Made by a program: the position numbers and the translations under genes
Origin: Acidimicrobiales bacterium
Lineage (GTDB): Bacteria; Actinomycetota; Acidimicrobiia; Acidimicrobiales; JAKAVM01
NCBI GenBank assembly: GCA_027452005.1
Contig: DAIDHF010000013.1
Coordinates: forward strand, 1-54,198
Length of the DNA: 54,198 nucleotides
Direction of reading: 5' to 3'
Part shown: in pieces, positions 43,156 to 53,523 of the stretch
How the letters are laid out: every line of letters begins with the position of its first letter
How positions within the stretch are numbered: position 1 is the stretch's first letter
The notes under the pieces: model-generated
The model's input: the letters and a program-made list of their open reading frames with translations, nothing else
What the model was told of the DNA's origin: nothing
The model's database searches: none

Positions 43156-44313
43156 GTGACCTCGAAGGGCCTGTTGGTTTTAGAAGACGGACAAGTCTTT
43201 GAGGGCATCTTATGTGGGGCAACTCCAGAGGGCGGATTTACTTGTGGAGAGGTTGTGTTCAACACTTCAATGAGTGGTTACCAGGAGATCATTACCGACC
43301 CCTCATACGCGGGACAGATCATCTGTTTTACCTATACCCATATTGGCAACTACGGAATCACTCCTCTAGATGATGAGTCCTCGAAGCCATTTTGTCGTGG
43401 GATAGTGGTTCGAAACCTATCTCGAAGACCAAGTTCGTGGAGATCAGCCCAGGATATTCAGACCTTTATGGAGGAAGCTGGCCTGCCAGCTATTGCGTCG
43501 ATTGACACTCGAAGACTGACTCGCCATGTCCGCCAGCATGGTTCAATCCGAGGGGCCTTTGGGAGTCTGTTAGAGAGTGAGCTCAAGGAAATTGCCCAAC
43601 GGGCAAGCGGGACCCAAGGGGTGGATCTTGCCCGAGAGGTAACCTGTGAAACCCAGTACCAGATGGGCTCTGGCCGCCTATCTGTGGTCGCATATGATTT
43701 TGGGATCAAGAGTTCAATCTTGAACCAACTCTCCAAGATCGCCTCCGTAACAGTGGTACCCGCAAGTACTCCCTACCAGGACGTACTTGACGCAAAGGTT
43801 GACGGGGTTTTTCTGTCCAATGGCCCCGGTGACCCTTCCGCGGTTGGTTATGGGATTGACAACGTGAAGCATCTCTTGGGAAGGGTTCCGATCTTTGGTA
43901 TATGCCTGGGACATCAGATCTTGGCTACAGCACTTGGCGCCAAAACTTTCAAGCTGGAATTTGGTCACCACGGGGCAAATCACCCCGTGCGCAACCTGTC
44001 CAGCCAGCGGGTAGAGATTACTAGCCAAAACCACAACTACGCGGTAAGTCCAGACTTGCCCTCGGGACTTGAGGTAACTCATGTAAACCTCAACGATCAC
44101 GTCGTAGAGGGTATAGCTAGTCGAGACTATCCAGCTTTCGGGGTTCAATATCACCCTGAAGCTGGCCCTGGACCCCACGACGGGAGGTACCTCTTTGACG
44201 ATTTCGCCCGGCTAATGGACGCATTTAGACAAGATCACAACGGGTGGGCAGACGAGTCCGCCAAGACCGTGACGATGGCCACGGGACCTGTCGAGCTGAA
44301 AGGTTCTCTCTAG
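43156..44313 (+). CDS. carA: Carbamoyl-phosphate synthase small subunit
   Basis: A 385-residue glutamine amidotransferase subunit. The N-terminal domain begins '[13 protein letters not shown]' and has '[20 protein letters not shown]'. The class I glutaminase domain has FLSNGPGDP, the nucleophile in FGICLGHQ (Cys250) and the histidine of '[12 protein letters not shown]'. GTG 43156 is preferred because AGGA lies 7 bases upstream and the length then matches other CarA; an in-frame ATG at 43111 would overlap pyrC by 17 bases and add 15 non-family residues. carB follows after one base. Confidence 0.95.
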   Translation: MTSKGLLVLEDGQVFEGILCGATPEGGFTCGEVVFNTSMSGYQEIITDPSYAGQIICFTYTHIGNYGITPLDDESSKPFCRGIVVRNLSRRPSSWRSAQDIQTFMEEAGLPAIASIDTRRLTRHVRQHGSIRGAFGSLLESELKEIAQRASGTQGVDLAREVTCETQYQMGSGRLSVVAYDFGIKSSILNQLSKIASVTVVPASTPYQDVLDAKVDGVFLSNGPGDPSAVGYGIDNVKHLLGRVPIFGICLGHQILATALGAKTFKLEFGHHGANHPVRNLSSQRVEITSQNHNYAVSPDLPSGLEVTHVNLNDHVVEGIASRDYPAFGVQYHPEAGPGPHDGRYLFDDFARLMDAFRQDHNGWADESAKTVTMATGPVELKGSL

Positions 44314-44314
44314 G

Positions 44315-47300
44315 ATGCCTCGGCGTGACGACCTAGAAAAGATCTTGGTAATCGGGTCTGGTCCAATCGTGATAGGTCAGGCGTGCGAGTTTGACTACTC
44401 TGGGACCCAGGCCTGTCGGGTACTGCGCCAAGATGGGTACTCGGTGGTCTTGATCAACCCAAACCCGGCCACAATAATGACCGATCCCGATTTTGCCCAG
44501 GCGACCTATCTTGAGCCACTTGAGACCGAGATTGTGGCGGCGATTATTAAGAAAGAACGTCCCGACGCCTTGCTTGCCACTCTAGGGGGTCAGAGTGCTC
44601 TCAACTGTGCAATGCGCCTTGTGGAGGCCAAAGTACTCGACGAGTTCGAGGTCGAAATGATTGGGGCTAACGCCCTAGCCATTGCCACGGCTGAAAACCG
44701 GGAGCTCTTCAAGGCAGCAATGGTTGAAATAGGTCTAAAGGTGGTGGACTCTGGATTTGCCTCGAGTTTAGATAAGGCTCTTGAGGTTGCCGACCGAGTT
44801 GGATACCCAGTAATAGTGAGACCCTCATATATTCTCGGCGGGGCGGGAACCGGTGTAGCTCACACGCCTGAAGAGTTGACCACTATTGCTAAAACCGGAA
44901 TCAGCGCTAGTCCGATTGGTGAGATACTCATAGAGTCCTCAATTGTCGGCTGGAAAGAGTATGAGTTAGAGGTCATGCGTGACAAGGCCGATAACTGTGT
45001 CATTATCTGTTCAATTGAAAACCTGGACCCAATGGGAGTGCACACGGGTGACTCTATAACGGTTGCCCCCGCCCAGACCCTGTCTGATGTGGAGTATCAA
45101 GCAATGCGAAATGCCGCGTTCAAGTGCATCCGTCGGATTGGGGTTGAAACCGGGGGATCCAATATTCAGTTTGCCATAAACCCTATCGATGGCGACATGG
45201 TAGTGATCGAGATGAATCCCAGGGTGTCGCGCTCTAGCGCCCTGGCTTCAAAGGCTACCGGTTTCCCGATCGCCAAGATTGCCGCCAAGTTGGCCGTGGG
45301 ATACACCCTAGATGAGATCACCAACGACATTACCAACTCAACCCCGGCCAGTTTTGAGCCAACCATTGACTACGTCGTGACCAAGATCCCAAGGTGGGCC
45401 TTTGAGAAGTTCCCCGGAATCTCAGATACTTTGGGCACCAAGATGCAGTCTGTTGGCGAGGCTATGGCAATTGGCCGGACATTTCCTGAGTCGCTTCAAA
45501 AGGCCCTCAGGTCACTAGAGCAGGGACGCCTAGGGCTCAACTGTGACCCCGGGGAACTAAGACTAGAGGAACTCTCCGACCAAGAACTCCTGAATATGGC
45601 CGTAATCCCAACCCCGGAGAGACTCTTTCACCTAGAGGCCCTACTTCGACGCCACTACTCAGTTGAAGAGATCTCACAACGGACCTCGGTCGATCCGTGG
45701 TTTTTGGACCAGCTTGCCGAGATTGTTGAGATCCGCGAAGAGCTAGAGTGTGTCAATCTGGCCACCGTGACCAGAGACCACTTTAATCGATCTAAACGGG
45801 CGGGGTTTTCCGATGCTCAGATTGCCTGGCTGTGGTCTCAACCAATAGATGCGAAGAAGTCCGCCCTAGGCCTTGACCGAGGGGTAAGTGAGACCGAGGT
45901 ACGAAAGAGGCGAGAAGGCCTATTTGTTTCACCAACCTACAAGACCGTTGACACCTGTGGGGCCGAGTTTGATGCGTCTACGCCGTATTACTACTCCACC
46001 TATGAAGACCAAGACGAGATTCAACTTGCTGGAAATGAGTCGGTAATTATTCTCGGTTCAGGCCCCAACCGTATTGGCCAGGGGATCGAGTTCGACTACT
46101 GCTGCGTACACGCCTCATGGGCGCTCAAAGAGGTCGGACTTGACTCGGTCATGGTCAACTGCAACCCCGAGACTGTCTCCACTGACTATGACACCTCAAC
46201 GCGTCTGTACTTTGAGCCAGTAACCACTGAAGACGTTCTAAATGTAATCGATGCAGAGACCCGAGGAGGCCACTCCGGTGAGCGTCCGGGAAAATTGCGG
46301 GGCGTCATTGTAAGTCTTGGAGGACAAACTCCGTTGAAGTTGTCTCACACGGTCCCTCAAGAACTCATCTTGGGCACCAAGCCGTCCTCTATTGACCTGG
46401 CCGAGGATCGTAAGAGGTGGTCAGAACTCTGTGACGGGCTCGGGATCTTGCAGCCACCCGGTGGCACGGCTACTGATTGGGAACAAGCCGTGGCCATTGC
46501 TGACTCGGTTGACTACCCGGTCTTGGTTCGTCCCAGTTACGTTCTCGGTGGTCGGGCAATGGAGATCGTTTACAACCGCCAAGATCTAGAGCGGGCCTTT
46601 CGGGAACTAGAGGAGTCGACAGATCAGGGGTCTTTGGCCAAAGAAGGAGGGCTTGCTAGCCAACGGCCAGTTCTAGTGGACCGGTTCTTAGAGGACGCGA
46701 TTGAAGTAGACGTAGACGCCGTCCGGGACTGCCTGGGGAATATCTTGATAGGCGGAGTTCTAGAGCACGTTGAAGAGGCCGGGGTTCACTCGGGAGACTC
46801 AGCCTGTGTACTGCCTCCACCTACTCTGTCTGGTGAGGTTATCGCCCAAATAGAAGACCACACCTGTTCGATTGCCCGTGCCCTTGATGTATGTGGACTG
46901 GTAAATGTTCAGTACGCCGTTCGTGACGGCCTAGTCTATGTAATTGAGGCCAATCCCAGGGCCTCAAGAACTGTTCCGTTCGTCTCAAAAGCCACCGGGG
47001 TCCCCTTGGCCAAGGTCGCCACCTGGGCGATGCTTGGAATGACTTTTGATCAGATCGTCCAAAGAGGCTTGATTGGCCCTCTGCCAACGCAAGAATATGA
47101 GTACGAACGTCCCTGGGAGGGCACTCCAAGCTCGATCAAGCTACTAAGGGCCTACGCAATGGACAGCCCGATTGTTGCGGTAAAAGAGGCCGTGCTCCCC
47201 TTTGATCGATTTCCTGACGCAGACTCCCTGTTGGGTCCAGAGATGCGCTCAACTGGCGAGGTCATGGGGATTTCAGATTCTTTCGGGATTAGCTTTGCGA

Positions 47301-47782
47301 AAAGCCAGATAGCCGCTGGCAACAAACTTCCCACAGAGGGCTCAATATTTATGTCCCTGGCCGATAGAGACAAGAGGCTTGCTGGTCAGGTCGCTCGCGA
47401 GTTCGTGGACATGGGCTTTGAGATTGTGGCCACCAAAGGGACCGCAATATTTCTTGAGGGACAGGCGATTAAAGTTTCAAAGGTAGTGGCCAAGCTGACC
47501 GAGCCTAACGGCGGCGCGCTTTCGGGGGGAATGCCGTTGGAAGACCCCGTTCAACTAATAACTTCCGGCCAGATTGCCTTGATTATAAATACCCCAAGAG
47601 GACGTGGATCTAGAGCCGACGGGGCCTACATTCGAAAGGCCGCCTCGGCTAGTGGCGTGCCGTGTATTACTACAGTTGCCGCCGCCCGAGCGGCAGCGCA
47701 AGGAATTAGGGCCTGGAGAGAGTCTCCTATTGTCGTGAGCAGCCTTCAAGAGTGCATAAAACGTCTGGGAATGCTCCAGTAG
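44315..47782 (+). CDS. carB: Carbamoyl-phosphate synthase large subunit
   Basis: A 1155-residue enzyme with the usual duplicated ATP-grasp design. The first half starts '[20 protein letters not shown]' and has '[18 protein letters not shown]'. The second repeats this with '[20 protein letters not shown]' near residue 570 and '[18 protein letters not shown]'. The helical oligomerisation part lies between them, and a C-terminal MGS-like allosteric domain ends the protein ('[17 protein letters not shown]', '[11 protein letters not shown]'), where UMP would bind. It is somewhat longer than the typical 1070-1110 residues, mainly in loops of the second half. The carB and pyrD frames may overlap by 31 bases. 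Confidence 0.98.
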   Translation: MPRRDDLEKILVIGSGPIVIGQACEFDYSGTQACRVLRQDGYSVVLINPNPATIMTDPDFAQATYLEPLETEIVAAIIKKERPDALLATLGGQSALNCAMRLVEAKVLDEFEVEMIGANALAIATAENRELFKAAMVEIGLKVVDSGFASSLDKALEVADRVGYPVIVRPSYILGGAGTGVAHTPEELTTIAKTGISASPIGEILIESSIVGWKEYELEVMRDKADNCVIICSIENLDPMGVHTGDSITVAPAQTLSDVEYQAMRNAAFKCIRRIGVETGGSNIQFAINPIDGDMVVIEMNPRVSRSSALASKATGFPIAKIAAKLAVGYTLDEITNDITNSTPASFEPTIDYVVTKIPRWAFEKFPGISDTLGTKMQSVGEAMAIGRTFPESLQKALRSLEQGRLGLNCDPGELRLEELSDQELLNMAVIPTPERLFHLEALLRRHYSVEEISQRTSVDPWFLDQLAEIVEIREELECVNLATVTRDHFNRSKRAGFSDAQIAWLWSQPIDAKKSALGLDRGVSETEVRKRREGLFVSPTYKTVDTCGAEFDASTPYYYSTYEDQDEIQLAGNESVIILGSGPNRIGQGIEFDYCCVHASWALKEVGLDSVMVNCNPETVSTDYDTSTRLYFEPVTTEDVLNVIDAETRGGHSGERPGKLRGVIVSLGGQTPLKLSHTVPQELILGTKPSSIDLAEDRKRWSELCDGLGILQPPGGTATDWEQAVAIADSVDYPVLVRPSYVLGGRAMEIVYNRQDLERAFRELEESTDQGSLAKEGGLASQRPVLVDRFLEDAIEVDVDAVRDCLGNILIGGVLEHVEEAGVHSGDSACVLPPPTLSGEVIAQIEDHTCSIARALDVCGLVNVQYAVRDGLVYVIEANPRASRTVPFVSKATGVPLAKVATWAMLGMTFDQIVQRGLIGPLPTQEYEYERPWEGTPSSIKLLRAYAMDSPIVAVKEAVLPFDRFPDADSLLGPEMRSTGEVMGISDSFGISFAKSQIAAGNKLPTEGSIFMSLADRDKRLAGQVAREFVDMGFEIVATKGTAIFLEGQAIKVSKVVAKLTEPNGGALSGGMPLEDPVQLITSGQIALIINTPRGRGSRADGAYIRKAASASGVPCITTVAAARAAAQGIRAWRESPIVVSSLQECIKRLGMLQ

Positions 47783-48726
47783 ATCTGGACCCGGGGTACG
47801 TATTGGTTGATCTCTCAACTCGGGTAGGAACTCTAGAGCTGGTAAATCCCATAATTGCCGCCTCTGGGACAATTGGATATGGCGATGAACTGTCTTCCTA
47901 TGGTGATCTGGCCAGTCTGGGAGCGGTAGTAACCAAGTCCCTGGCTCATTTCCCATGGGATGGCAACCCCGGATTGAGGTTAGCCCCACTGGCCACGGGT
48001 ATGCTCAACAGCGTGGGGCTCCAAGGTCCCGGGATAGCTTCGTGGAAGTCTAAGTACTTGCCCAAGCTCCAAAGTACGGGCGCCAAGATCGTCGTGAGCA
48101 TCTGGGGTCGCACTCTAGAGGACTTCCAGGTTGCCGTTCATGAACTCAGTGATGCTTTTGAGTCCCTGAGCGCCCTGGAGGTAAATCTAAGCTGTCCCAA
48201 TCATCTCGATAAAAAGACAATGTTTGCCCAATCGCCCTCTGATACCCAAAACATCATAGAGTCCGTAAGTAGGCATTGTAAGGTCCCTGTTTGGGCCAAG
48301 CTATCCCCGGCGGTGGCCAATATCGTGGAAATCTGTCAAGGTGCTGTTGAGGGAGGAGCACACGCGGTAACCCTAGTAAATACTATGCCCGGAATGAAGA
48401 TTGATATGGGTACCCAAAGGGCAGTACTGGGGGCCAAGAGTGGTGGGATATCTGGACCGGCGCTACATAATATTGCGGTAAGATGTATATACGAGTGCCG
48501 GTCTAATTTTCCTGACCTTCCTATTGTGGGGGTTGGAGGAGTCATGACCGGGCAAGATGCTATAGAACTCATGCTTGCCGGGGCCAACGCTGTTCAGGTT
48601 GGAACGGCGAGTTTTCTCTCTCCTAGGTCAACCTGGAAGATCGTCTCTGAGATTGCAAAGTACTGCAATGAAAATAATATTTCACGGGTAACAGATTTGG
48701 TGTCCCAAGCACACACGAGTGAATAA
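47752..48726 (+). CDS. pyrD: Dihydroorotate dehydrogenase, class 1B-like catalytic subunit
   Basis: A 324-residue FMN TIM-barrel enzyme oxidising dihydroorotate to orotate. '[16 protein letters not shown]' and the catalytic cysteine in NLSCPN (about C148 from the first start) mark class 1, and the overall form is that of PyrDB. '[20 protein letters not shown]' and 'AVQVGTASF' form the phosphate/FMN end. A class 1B enzyme normally works with the Fe-S/FAD subunit PyrK, which is not next to it here. The start is unclear: GTG 47752 overlaps carB, whereas TTG 47803 gives a more usual N-terminus just before '[15 protein letters not shown]'. Confidence 0.93.
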   Translation: MHKTSGNAPVDLDPGYVLVDLSTRVGTLELVNPIIAASGTIGYGDELSSYGDLASLGAVVTKSLAHFPWDGNPGLRLAPLATGMLNSVGLQGPGIASWKSKYLPKLQSTGAKIVVSIWGRTLEDFQVAVHELSDAFESLSALEVNLSCPNHLDKKTMFAQSPSDTQNIIESVSRHCKVPVWAKLSPAVANIVEICQGAVEGGAHAVTLVNTMPGMKIDMGTQRAVLGAKSGGISGPALHNIAVRCIYECRSNFPDLPIVGVGGVMTGQDAIELMLAGANAVQVGTASFLSPRSTWKIVSEIAKYCNENNISRVTDLVSQAHTSE

Positions 48727-48760
48727 CTTTAATATACGCACAAGCTGAAAGGCGAGATTT

Positions 48761-49513
48761 ATGAACTACGAAAACAAGACCAGAGACAGACTCGCCTTGG
48801 CACTAGATTTCGACGACCTGGTCGAGGCACTTTCCTTAGCCAGGCAGGTGAAAGAGTTCTTTTCAGTGGCCAAGGTCGGGCTGGAACTCTTTAGCGCCTC
48901 GGGCCCAGATGCCATCGAGGCATTTCTCGAACTCGACTACAGAGTGTTTTGTGATCTCAAGCTCTATGACATTCCAAACACGGTACACAAGGCGGCCAGG
49001 GTTATAGGAGGACTGGGAGCGAGCTACCTAACCGTCCACGCGTCTGGTGGCCAAGAGGTCATGCAAGCCGCTGGCGAAGGTTTCTTAGCAGGAGCTCAAG
49101 CCGGAGGGTTTGAAAACCCAGTGCTTTTAGGGGTAACCGTACTGACTTCAGACTCAGACCACACGCACTCTACAGTAGTTGACCGAGCCAGGTTGGCCCA
49201 GATTAGTGGATGCGCCGGGGTCGTGTGTTCGGGCGACGACGTCCTAGTAGTAACCCAAGAGGTACTCAATAACTCAGGAGTACAAAATGCGGATCCTCGT
49301 AAAAACTTCGACATCGTCGTACCGGGAATCCGACTTGACGGCGACAGTCCGGGCGACCAAAAGCGCGTCGTGACTCCGGAAAGGGCACTGAGAGACGGGG
49401 CGACCCTGTTGGTGGTCGGCCGTTCAGTCACAAGTGCCGATGACCCAAAAGGGGCAGCCAGGAAGGTTTTTGAGGCCGCCACCCTGGGTGTAATTTCACC
49501 TAAACCGCTTTGA
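48761..49513 (+). CDS. pyrF: Orotidine 5'-phosphate decarboxylase
   Basis: A 250-residue TIM-barrel enzyme forming UMP. The catalytic charged network is in 'DLKLYDIPNTV' (D65, K67, D70); 'LALALDFDD' starts the barrel, and 'VVPGIRLDGDSPGDQKRVVT' with 'VVGRSVTSADDPKGAA' forms the phosphate site. It is the short, bacterial-type enzyme rather than the longer mycobacterial form. ATG 48761 has GAAAGGCGAG about 6 bases upstream. It ends the pyr operon; no terminator is visible in the 105-base gap before mihF. Confidence 0.96.
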   Translation: MNYENKTRDRLALALDFDDLVEALSLARQVKEFFSVAKVGLELFSASGPDAIEAFLELDYRVFCDLKLYDIPNTVHKAARVIGGLGASYLTVHASGGQEVMQAAGEGFLAGAQAGGFENPVLLGVTVLTSDSDHTHSTVVDRARLAQISGCAGVVCSGDDVLVVTQEVLNNSGVQNADPRKNFDIVVPGIRLDGDSPGDQKRVVTPERALRDGATLLVVGRSVTSADDPKGAARKVFEAATLGVISPKPL

Positions 49514-49618
49514 ACTTTAGTTAGTTTTCAGTATATTTCAGTGGATAACATGACGGCGTAATAAAGAATTTTGATAAAAAGCTAGCGACGGGGCATTTTA
49601 CGGGGTAGTTTTCAGGCC

Positions 49619-49933
49619 ATGCCAATGCCACCGCAACTAACTCCAGAACAGCGAGCAGACGCTCTTAAGAAGGCTGCCGAGGCCAGACGCCAACGGGCCG
49701 AGATAAAAGATAAGCTCAAGCTCGGGCGGGTAACCCTGAAAGAACTACTTGAAAAAGCTGGATCTGACGAGATGGTCGGGAAGATGAAGGTCGTCTCGGT
49801 ACTAGAGTCACTTCCTGGGCTCGGTCGAGTCAAGGCTCGACGCATGATGGAAGAGATCGGTATCTCAGAGACCCGACGCATGCAGGGACTCGGGGCAAAC
49901 CAGCGCGAGGCCTTGCTGCGGGCCACTGAGTAA
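49619..49933 (+). CDS. mihF: Integration host factor, actinobacterial type (mIHF)
   Basis: A 104-residue basic nucleoid protein of the actinobacteria-specific mIHF family. The N-terminal helix is 'PPQLTPEQRADALKKAAEAR', and the helix-two-turn-helix DNA-binding core is 'VVSVLESLPGLGRVKARRMM' with 'EEIGISETRRMQGLG' after it. It bends or bridges DNA and supports integrase reactions and nucleoid shape. Its place just before gmk is conserved in actinobacteria. ATG 49619 is chosen; ATG 49625 is also possible. The gap before it holds two ACGGGG direct repeats (49588 and 49600) of unknown meaning. Confidence 0.95.
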   Translation: MPMPPQLTPEQRADALKKAAEARRQRAEIKDKLKLGRVTLKELLEKAGSDEMVGKMKVVSVLESLPGLGRVKARRMMEEIGISETRRMQGLGANQREALLRATE

Positions 49934-49950
49934 ACCCGCTCCTGGCGGGT
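49934..49950. other. Short hairpin after mihF
   Basis: ACCCGC and GCGGGT form a 6-bp stem around TCCTG, directly after the mihF stop. No T run follows, so termination would be weak at best. Confidence 0.35.
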
Positions 49951-49957
49951 ATTGGGG

Positions 49958-49999
49958 CCAACAAGGCGGGTTCACCAGGTAGGCGTGCGCGCTTGTTGG
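49958..49999 (+). promoter_or_regulatory. 8-bp inverted repeat in the gmk leader
   Basis: CCAACAAG (49958-49965) and CTTGTTGG (49992-49999) can pair across a 26-base loop, ending 16 bases before the gmk GTG. The gmk ribosome-binding site is otherwise poor, so the structure might affect translation. This is a by-eye pairing only. Confidence 0.3.
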
Positions 50000-50015
50000 G
50001 AGTAACCTTTTAGCG

Positions 50016-50582
50016 GTGGCTAACCAAATCTTTGTGATATCAGGTCCTGGTGGGGTAGGAAAGAGTACCCTGGCCAAGTTGCTTGCCGAGCGGGACGGGT
50101 CACTTGAGCTAAGTCGGTCGTGGACCACAAGGTCGCCACGCCCGGGGGAGTCACAGTCAGCCTACACTTTTGTAACTCGTGAGCGATTCCAGGACCGAAT
50201 CGATGCGGGGGGCTTTTTAGAGTGGGCCGAGTTCGGGGGAAATCTCTATGGGACCCCTCTGCCTGACGATGACCTAAGCGGTCACGATCTCTTGCTTGAA
50301 ATTGACGTCCAAGGTGCCAGGCAGATCAAAGACCGTCATCGGACGGCCGTAGTTATCTTGGTCCGTGGTCCATCTTGGGAGGACGTTGAGAGACGGATGG
50401 TTGAGCGAGGAGATAGTCCTGCCCAGATAGCGAGCCGCCTAGAGATCGGCAGACGAGAAGAGCAAGTCGGCCAGGCTCTGGCTGACTTCGTGGTGGTCAA
50501 CCAAGATCTCAATGCGACTTTGGCTGAACTTGCTGGTATTATTGGGAAAACCCGAAAGCAATCCGAGGAGACGAGCAGGTAA
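50016..50582 (+). CDS. gmk: Guanylate kinase
   Basis: A 188-residue P-loop kinase that phosphorylates GMP. The Walker A motif GPGGVGKST is at 10-18, and the GMP-binding 'SWTTRSPRPGESQSAYTFVT' and 'EWAEFGGNLYGTP' follow, with 'LLLEIDVQGARQIK' as the Walker B-like strand. The GTG start at 50016 has no strong ribosome-binding site. rpoZ starts 2 bases after its stop, so the two are one transcription unit, the usual arrangement. Confidence 0.96.
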   Translation: MANQIFVISGPGGVGKSTLAKLLAERDGSLELSRSWTTRSPRPGESQSAYTFVTRERFQDRIDAGGFLEWAEFGGNLYGTPLPDDDLSGHDLLLEIDVQGARQIKDRHRTAVVILVRGPSWEDVERRMVERGDSPAQIASRLEIGRREEQVGQALADFVVVNQDLNATLAELAGIIGKTRKQSEETSR

Positions 50583-50584
50583 CT

Positions 50585-51013
50585 ATGAGTGACCCAAGAA
50601 TGACCATGATGGACCCACCCATCGAGTCCTTGATGGAGAAAGTGGGATCAAAGTTTGGCCTGGTGTCACTTGCCGCTAGCCGAGGCCGAGAGATAAATAC
50701 CTACTTCAATCAGCTCGGGGAGGGGTTGGGTTCAATAGTGCCACCCCAGGTTACCTCGCTAGCCCGAAAGCCGCTCTCGATCGCCTTTGAAGAGATCGCC
50801 ATCGACAAGATCGTTCCCGTCTGGGGAGGCAAGTCCATTGACAGGGGCGGTGGTCCCGCAGACCTGCTAGGTGGTAGCTCTAGTCGATCAGGCGAAGACG
50901 GCCTAGAAGCTCTAGGGGACACGCAGGAGTCCGTTGTTGATCAAGGCGACTCAACAGACATTGCCTCCCAAGGCGACCAGGGCCTGGAAAGCACTGGCGA
51001 CGAGGCCTCTTAG
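50585..51013 (+). CDS. rpoZ: RNA polymerase omega subunit
   Basis: A 142-residue protein. Residues 8-75 are the actinobacterial omega core, with 'MMDPPIESLMEKVGSKFGLV' near the start, 'NTYFNQLGEGLGSIVPPQVT' and 'KPLSIAFEEIAIDKI'. It helps assemble the beta' subunit and stabilise RNA polymerase. An acidic, Gly/Ser-rich tail of about 60 residues is not part of the usual core and looks disordered. ATG 50585 follows the gmk stop closely; ATG 50606 is a possible internal start. coaBC begins 4 bases after the stop. Confidence 0.93.
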   Translation: MSDPRMTMMDPPIESLMEKVGSKFGLVSLAASRGREINTYFNQLGEGLGSIVPPQVTSLARKPLSIAFEEIAIDKIVPVWGGKSIDRGGGPADLLGGSSSRSGEDGLEALGDTQESVVDQGDSTDIASQGDQGLESTGDEAS

Positions 51014-51017
51014 CTAG

Positions 51018-52283
51018 TTGGGGCATTCTGCCCTTAGTGGGACTCGAGTACTGCTCGGGGTGTGCGCCGGGATTGCGGCCTATAAGGCGGTTGAGGTCTG
51101 TAGGTCTCTGGTTGATCTCGGTTGCCAAGTAACCGTGGCCATGACCGCCGATGCACAGAACTTTGTGGGTCCAATGACATTCTCGGCCCTGTCGGGGCGC
51201 CCAGTTCTCACTAGTATCTTTGACCCAAATGAACCCCTTGCTCATACCCGACTAGCCGGAGAGTTGGACCTGATTGTAGTGGCCCCGGCCACGGCCGACT
51301 TTATTGCCAAATACCGAGCAGGTATTGCCGACAATGGATTACTGGCCACCCTGGCAGCCTCTAGTGCCCCGGTCGTGATCGCCCCGGCCATGCACTCGCA
51401 GATGTGGGAGAACCCGGCCACTCAGGAAAATGTTGCCGTACTACAGTCGCGCGGAGTTCTAAAAGTCGGACCCGACACCGGGTTGCTGGCCGGTGGAGAC
51501 GTGGGAATTGGTCGGTTGGCAGACCCTGTGCGAATTGTCGATGTGTGTGTCGACATATTATCGGGGACCGACCGAGGTGTTGAGGGAAACTCGCTCTCCC
51601 TTGAGGGCATCAAGGTACTCGTGACCAGTGGCGGGACCCGCGAGCCGATCGACCCCGTCCGCTTTATTGGCAACAGGTCCTCTGGCAAGCAAGGGACTGA
51701 AATTGCCCTCCAGGTATGCTTGATGGGAGGGACAGCTACTCTTATAACTACACTCGTGCCCCAAATTCAAGGACTATTTTCAACCTCAATTGGGGACAGA
51801 CTCACAGTTGTAGAGGTAGAAACCGCCCAGGAGATGGCCGAGGCAGTATTTGGAGAGATTGACCAGGCCGACATTGTCATCATGACCGCTGCCGTGGCCG
51901 ACTTTCGACCGGCGAGAGTGCTTGACCACAAGTATAAAAAGTCCAGTGGGCCGCCTAATATTTTATTGGAGCCCACGGTAGATATATTGGATCGAATCGG
52001 CCACGATCACCGAGACGACCAGGTTATCGTTGGCTTTTGTGCCGAGACTGAAAATCTAGAGAATCAGGCCCGACTTAAGCTAGTATCCAAGCAGGCCGAC
52101 CTGATAGTAGCCAACGACGTCTCCAAGCCCCAGGTTGGGTTTGGTTATGACACCAATGAAGTACTCCTGGTCACCCAAGACGGTCACTACCAGGTTCCTC
52201 TGACAACCAAAGAGGAGATTGCTAGAGCCGTGCTTTCGAAGGCCGCCGAGATCTACCGGAACAAGACAATCAAGGAGAGGTAA
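51018..52283 (+). CDS. coaBC: Phosphopantothenoylcysteine synthetase/decarboxylase
   Basis: A 421-residue bifunctional enzyme of coenzyme A synthesis. Residues 5-180 are the FMN flavoprotein CoaC: 'LLGVCAGIAAYKAVE', the catalytic histidine in LAHTRLA (H76), 'ADFIAKYRAGIADNGLLAT' and 'APAMHSQMWENPATQ'. The loop that carries a cysteine in E. coli reads AGGDVGIGRL here, so that cysteine is absent. Residues 195-415 are CoaB: 'VLVTSGGTREPIDPVRFIGN' with 'RSSGKQG' next, 'TAAVADFRP' and 'IVANDVSKPQVGFG'. The TTG start at 51018 places the FMN loop near the N-terminus. metK directly follows the stop. Confidence 0.95.
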   Translation: MGHSALSGTRVLLGVCAGIAAYKAVEVCRSLVDLGCQVTVAMTADAQNFVGPMTFSALSGRPVLTSIFDPNEPLAHTRLAGELDLIVVAPATADFIAKYRAGIADNGLLATLAASSAPVVIAPAMHSQMWENPATQENVAVLQSRGVLKVGPDTGLLAGGDVGIGRLADPVRIVDVCVDILSGTDRGVEGNSLSLEGIKVLVTSGGTREPIDPVRFIGNRSSGKQGTEIALQVCLMGGTATLITTLVPQIQGLFSTSIGDRLTVVEVETAQEMAEAVFGEIDQADIVIMTAAVADFRPARVLDHKYKKSSGPPNILLEPTVDILDRIGHDHRDDQVIVGFCAETENLENQARLKLVSKQADLIVANDVSKPQVGFGYDTNEVLLVTQDGHYQVPLTTKEEIARAVLSKAAEIYRNKTIKER

Positions 52284-53480
52284 TTGCCAGATCGATACAC
52301 CTTTACGTCTGAATCGGTGACCGAGGGTCACCCAGACAAAATGGCCGACCAGATATCCGACAGCGTCCTAGACGCCATCTTAGACCAGGATGCCCAGGGT
52401 CGAGTTGCCTGTGAGACCCTCTTGACCACCGGGTTGGTGGTTGTGGCGGGCGAGATCTCGACCCAAGCATACGTCGATATCCCAAAGCTCGTGCGTGAGA
52501 CCGTGTGTGAGATCGGCTATGACCGAGAGTCCTTTGGCTTTGACGGCAACACGTGTGGGGTGATCGTGTCCATAGATGAACAGTCTCCCGACATTAGCCA
52601 GGGGGTGGACAGTGCCTATGAGAGGCGCCAGGGTCTGTCGGGCGATGACCTCCTCGACATCCAGGGGGCTGGAGATCAAGGGATGATGTTCGGGTACGCC
52701 TGCGACGAGACCCCTGACCTGATGCCACTCCCGATCTGGCTGGCCCACCGCCTGGCTAGTCAACTCGCCTTTGTTCGCAAGTCCGGTCAATTGGACTACT
52801 TGCGCCCAGATGGAAAAACCCAGGTAACGGTTACATATGACGGGACCAGACCGGTTGCAATTGAGACCGTGTTGATCTCGACTCAGCATCAACCAGGACT
52901 AGACATTGAAGGTACCCTCAAGCCGGCCCTAGTGGAATCGGTCATCACGCCTCTGCTTCCGGGAGATCTAGATACTTCAAACCTTCGAGTCCTCGTAAAT
53001 CCCACTGGGAAATTTGAGTTGGGAGGACCTCATGCGGACTCGGGTCTTACTGGTAGAAAGATCATTGTTGACACCTATGGGGGTGCTGCCCGACATGGGG
53101 GTGGGGCATTTTCCGGCAAAGATCCCTCAAAGGTGGACCGATCGGCCGCCTACGCGGCCAGATGGGTGGCCAAGAATCTAGTAGCCGCCCAGGCAGCCAG
53201 GCGCTGTGAGATTCAGGTAGCCTACGCAATTGGGGTGGCACATCCGGTGTCAATCATGGTTGACACCTTTGGAACCGAGCAGGCTGACCCGGCACTTATC
53301 TCAAAAGCAGTCGCCGAGATCTTCGACCTACGTCCAGCGGCAATAATTCGCGACCTGGACCTGCGCAAGCCAATCTTCAAGCAGACTGCCGCATATGGTC
53401 ACTTTGGTCGGTCAAACGTGGGCTTTACCTGGGAGCGAACAGATCGGGTAGAGGATCTAAAATCTGCCCTCGGGCTATAG
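52284..53480 (+). CDS. metK: S-Adenosylmethionine synthetase
   Basis: A 398-residue enzyme making S-adenosylmethionine from methionine and ATP. Signature blocks are '[19 protein letters not shown]' (8-26), [12 protein letters not shown] near 130-141, and the phosphate loop '[19 protein letters not shown]' near 271-289. '[20 protein letters not shown]' is also standard. The TTG start at 52284 immediately follows the coaBC stop, with AGGAGAGG about 4 bases upstream. A large inverted repeat begins just before its stop codon. Confidence 0.98.
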   Translation: MPDRYTFTSESVTEGHPDKMADQISDSVLDAILDQDAQGRVACETLLTTGLVVVAGEISTQAYVDIPKLVRETVCEIGYDRESFGFDGNTCGVIVSIDEQSPDISQGVDSAYERRQGLSGDDLLDIQGAGDQGMMFGYACDETPDLMPLPIWLAHRLASQLAFVRKSGQLDYLRPDGKTQVTVTYDGTRPVAIETVLISTQHQPGLDIEGTLKPALVESVITPLLPGDLDTSNLRVLVNPTGKFELGGPHADSGLTGRKIIVDTYGGAARHGGGAFSGKDPSKVDRSAAYAARWVAKNLVAAQAARRCEIQVAYAIGVAHPVSIMVDTFGTEQADPALISKAVAEIFDLRPAAIIRDLDLRKPIFKQTAAYGHFGRSNVGFTWERTDRVEDLKSALGL

Positions 53481-53523
53481 CTACTCCCAACTCGACATCT
53501 AATCGCGTGAATTGGGAGTAGCT
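53479..53523. promoter_or_regulatory. Perfect 12-bp inverted repeat spanning the metK stop and priA start
   Basis: AGCTACTCCCAA (53479-53490) and TTGGGAGTAGCT (53512-53523) are exact complements around a 21-base loop. The right arm begins with the priA TTG start codon, and the left arm begins within the metK TAG. In mRNA this hairpin would bury the priA start; no T run follows. Confidence 0.6.

Noticed and set aside
49612-49926. Long reverse-strand open frame that mirrors mihF
   Set aside because: It is the antisense of a clearly conserved mIHF gene, is Ser/Arg-rich in the way antisense frames are, and has no family features.
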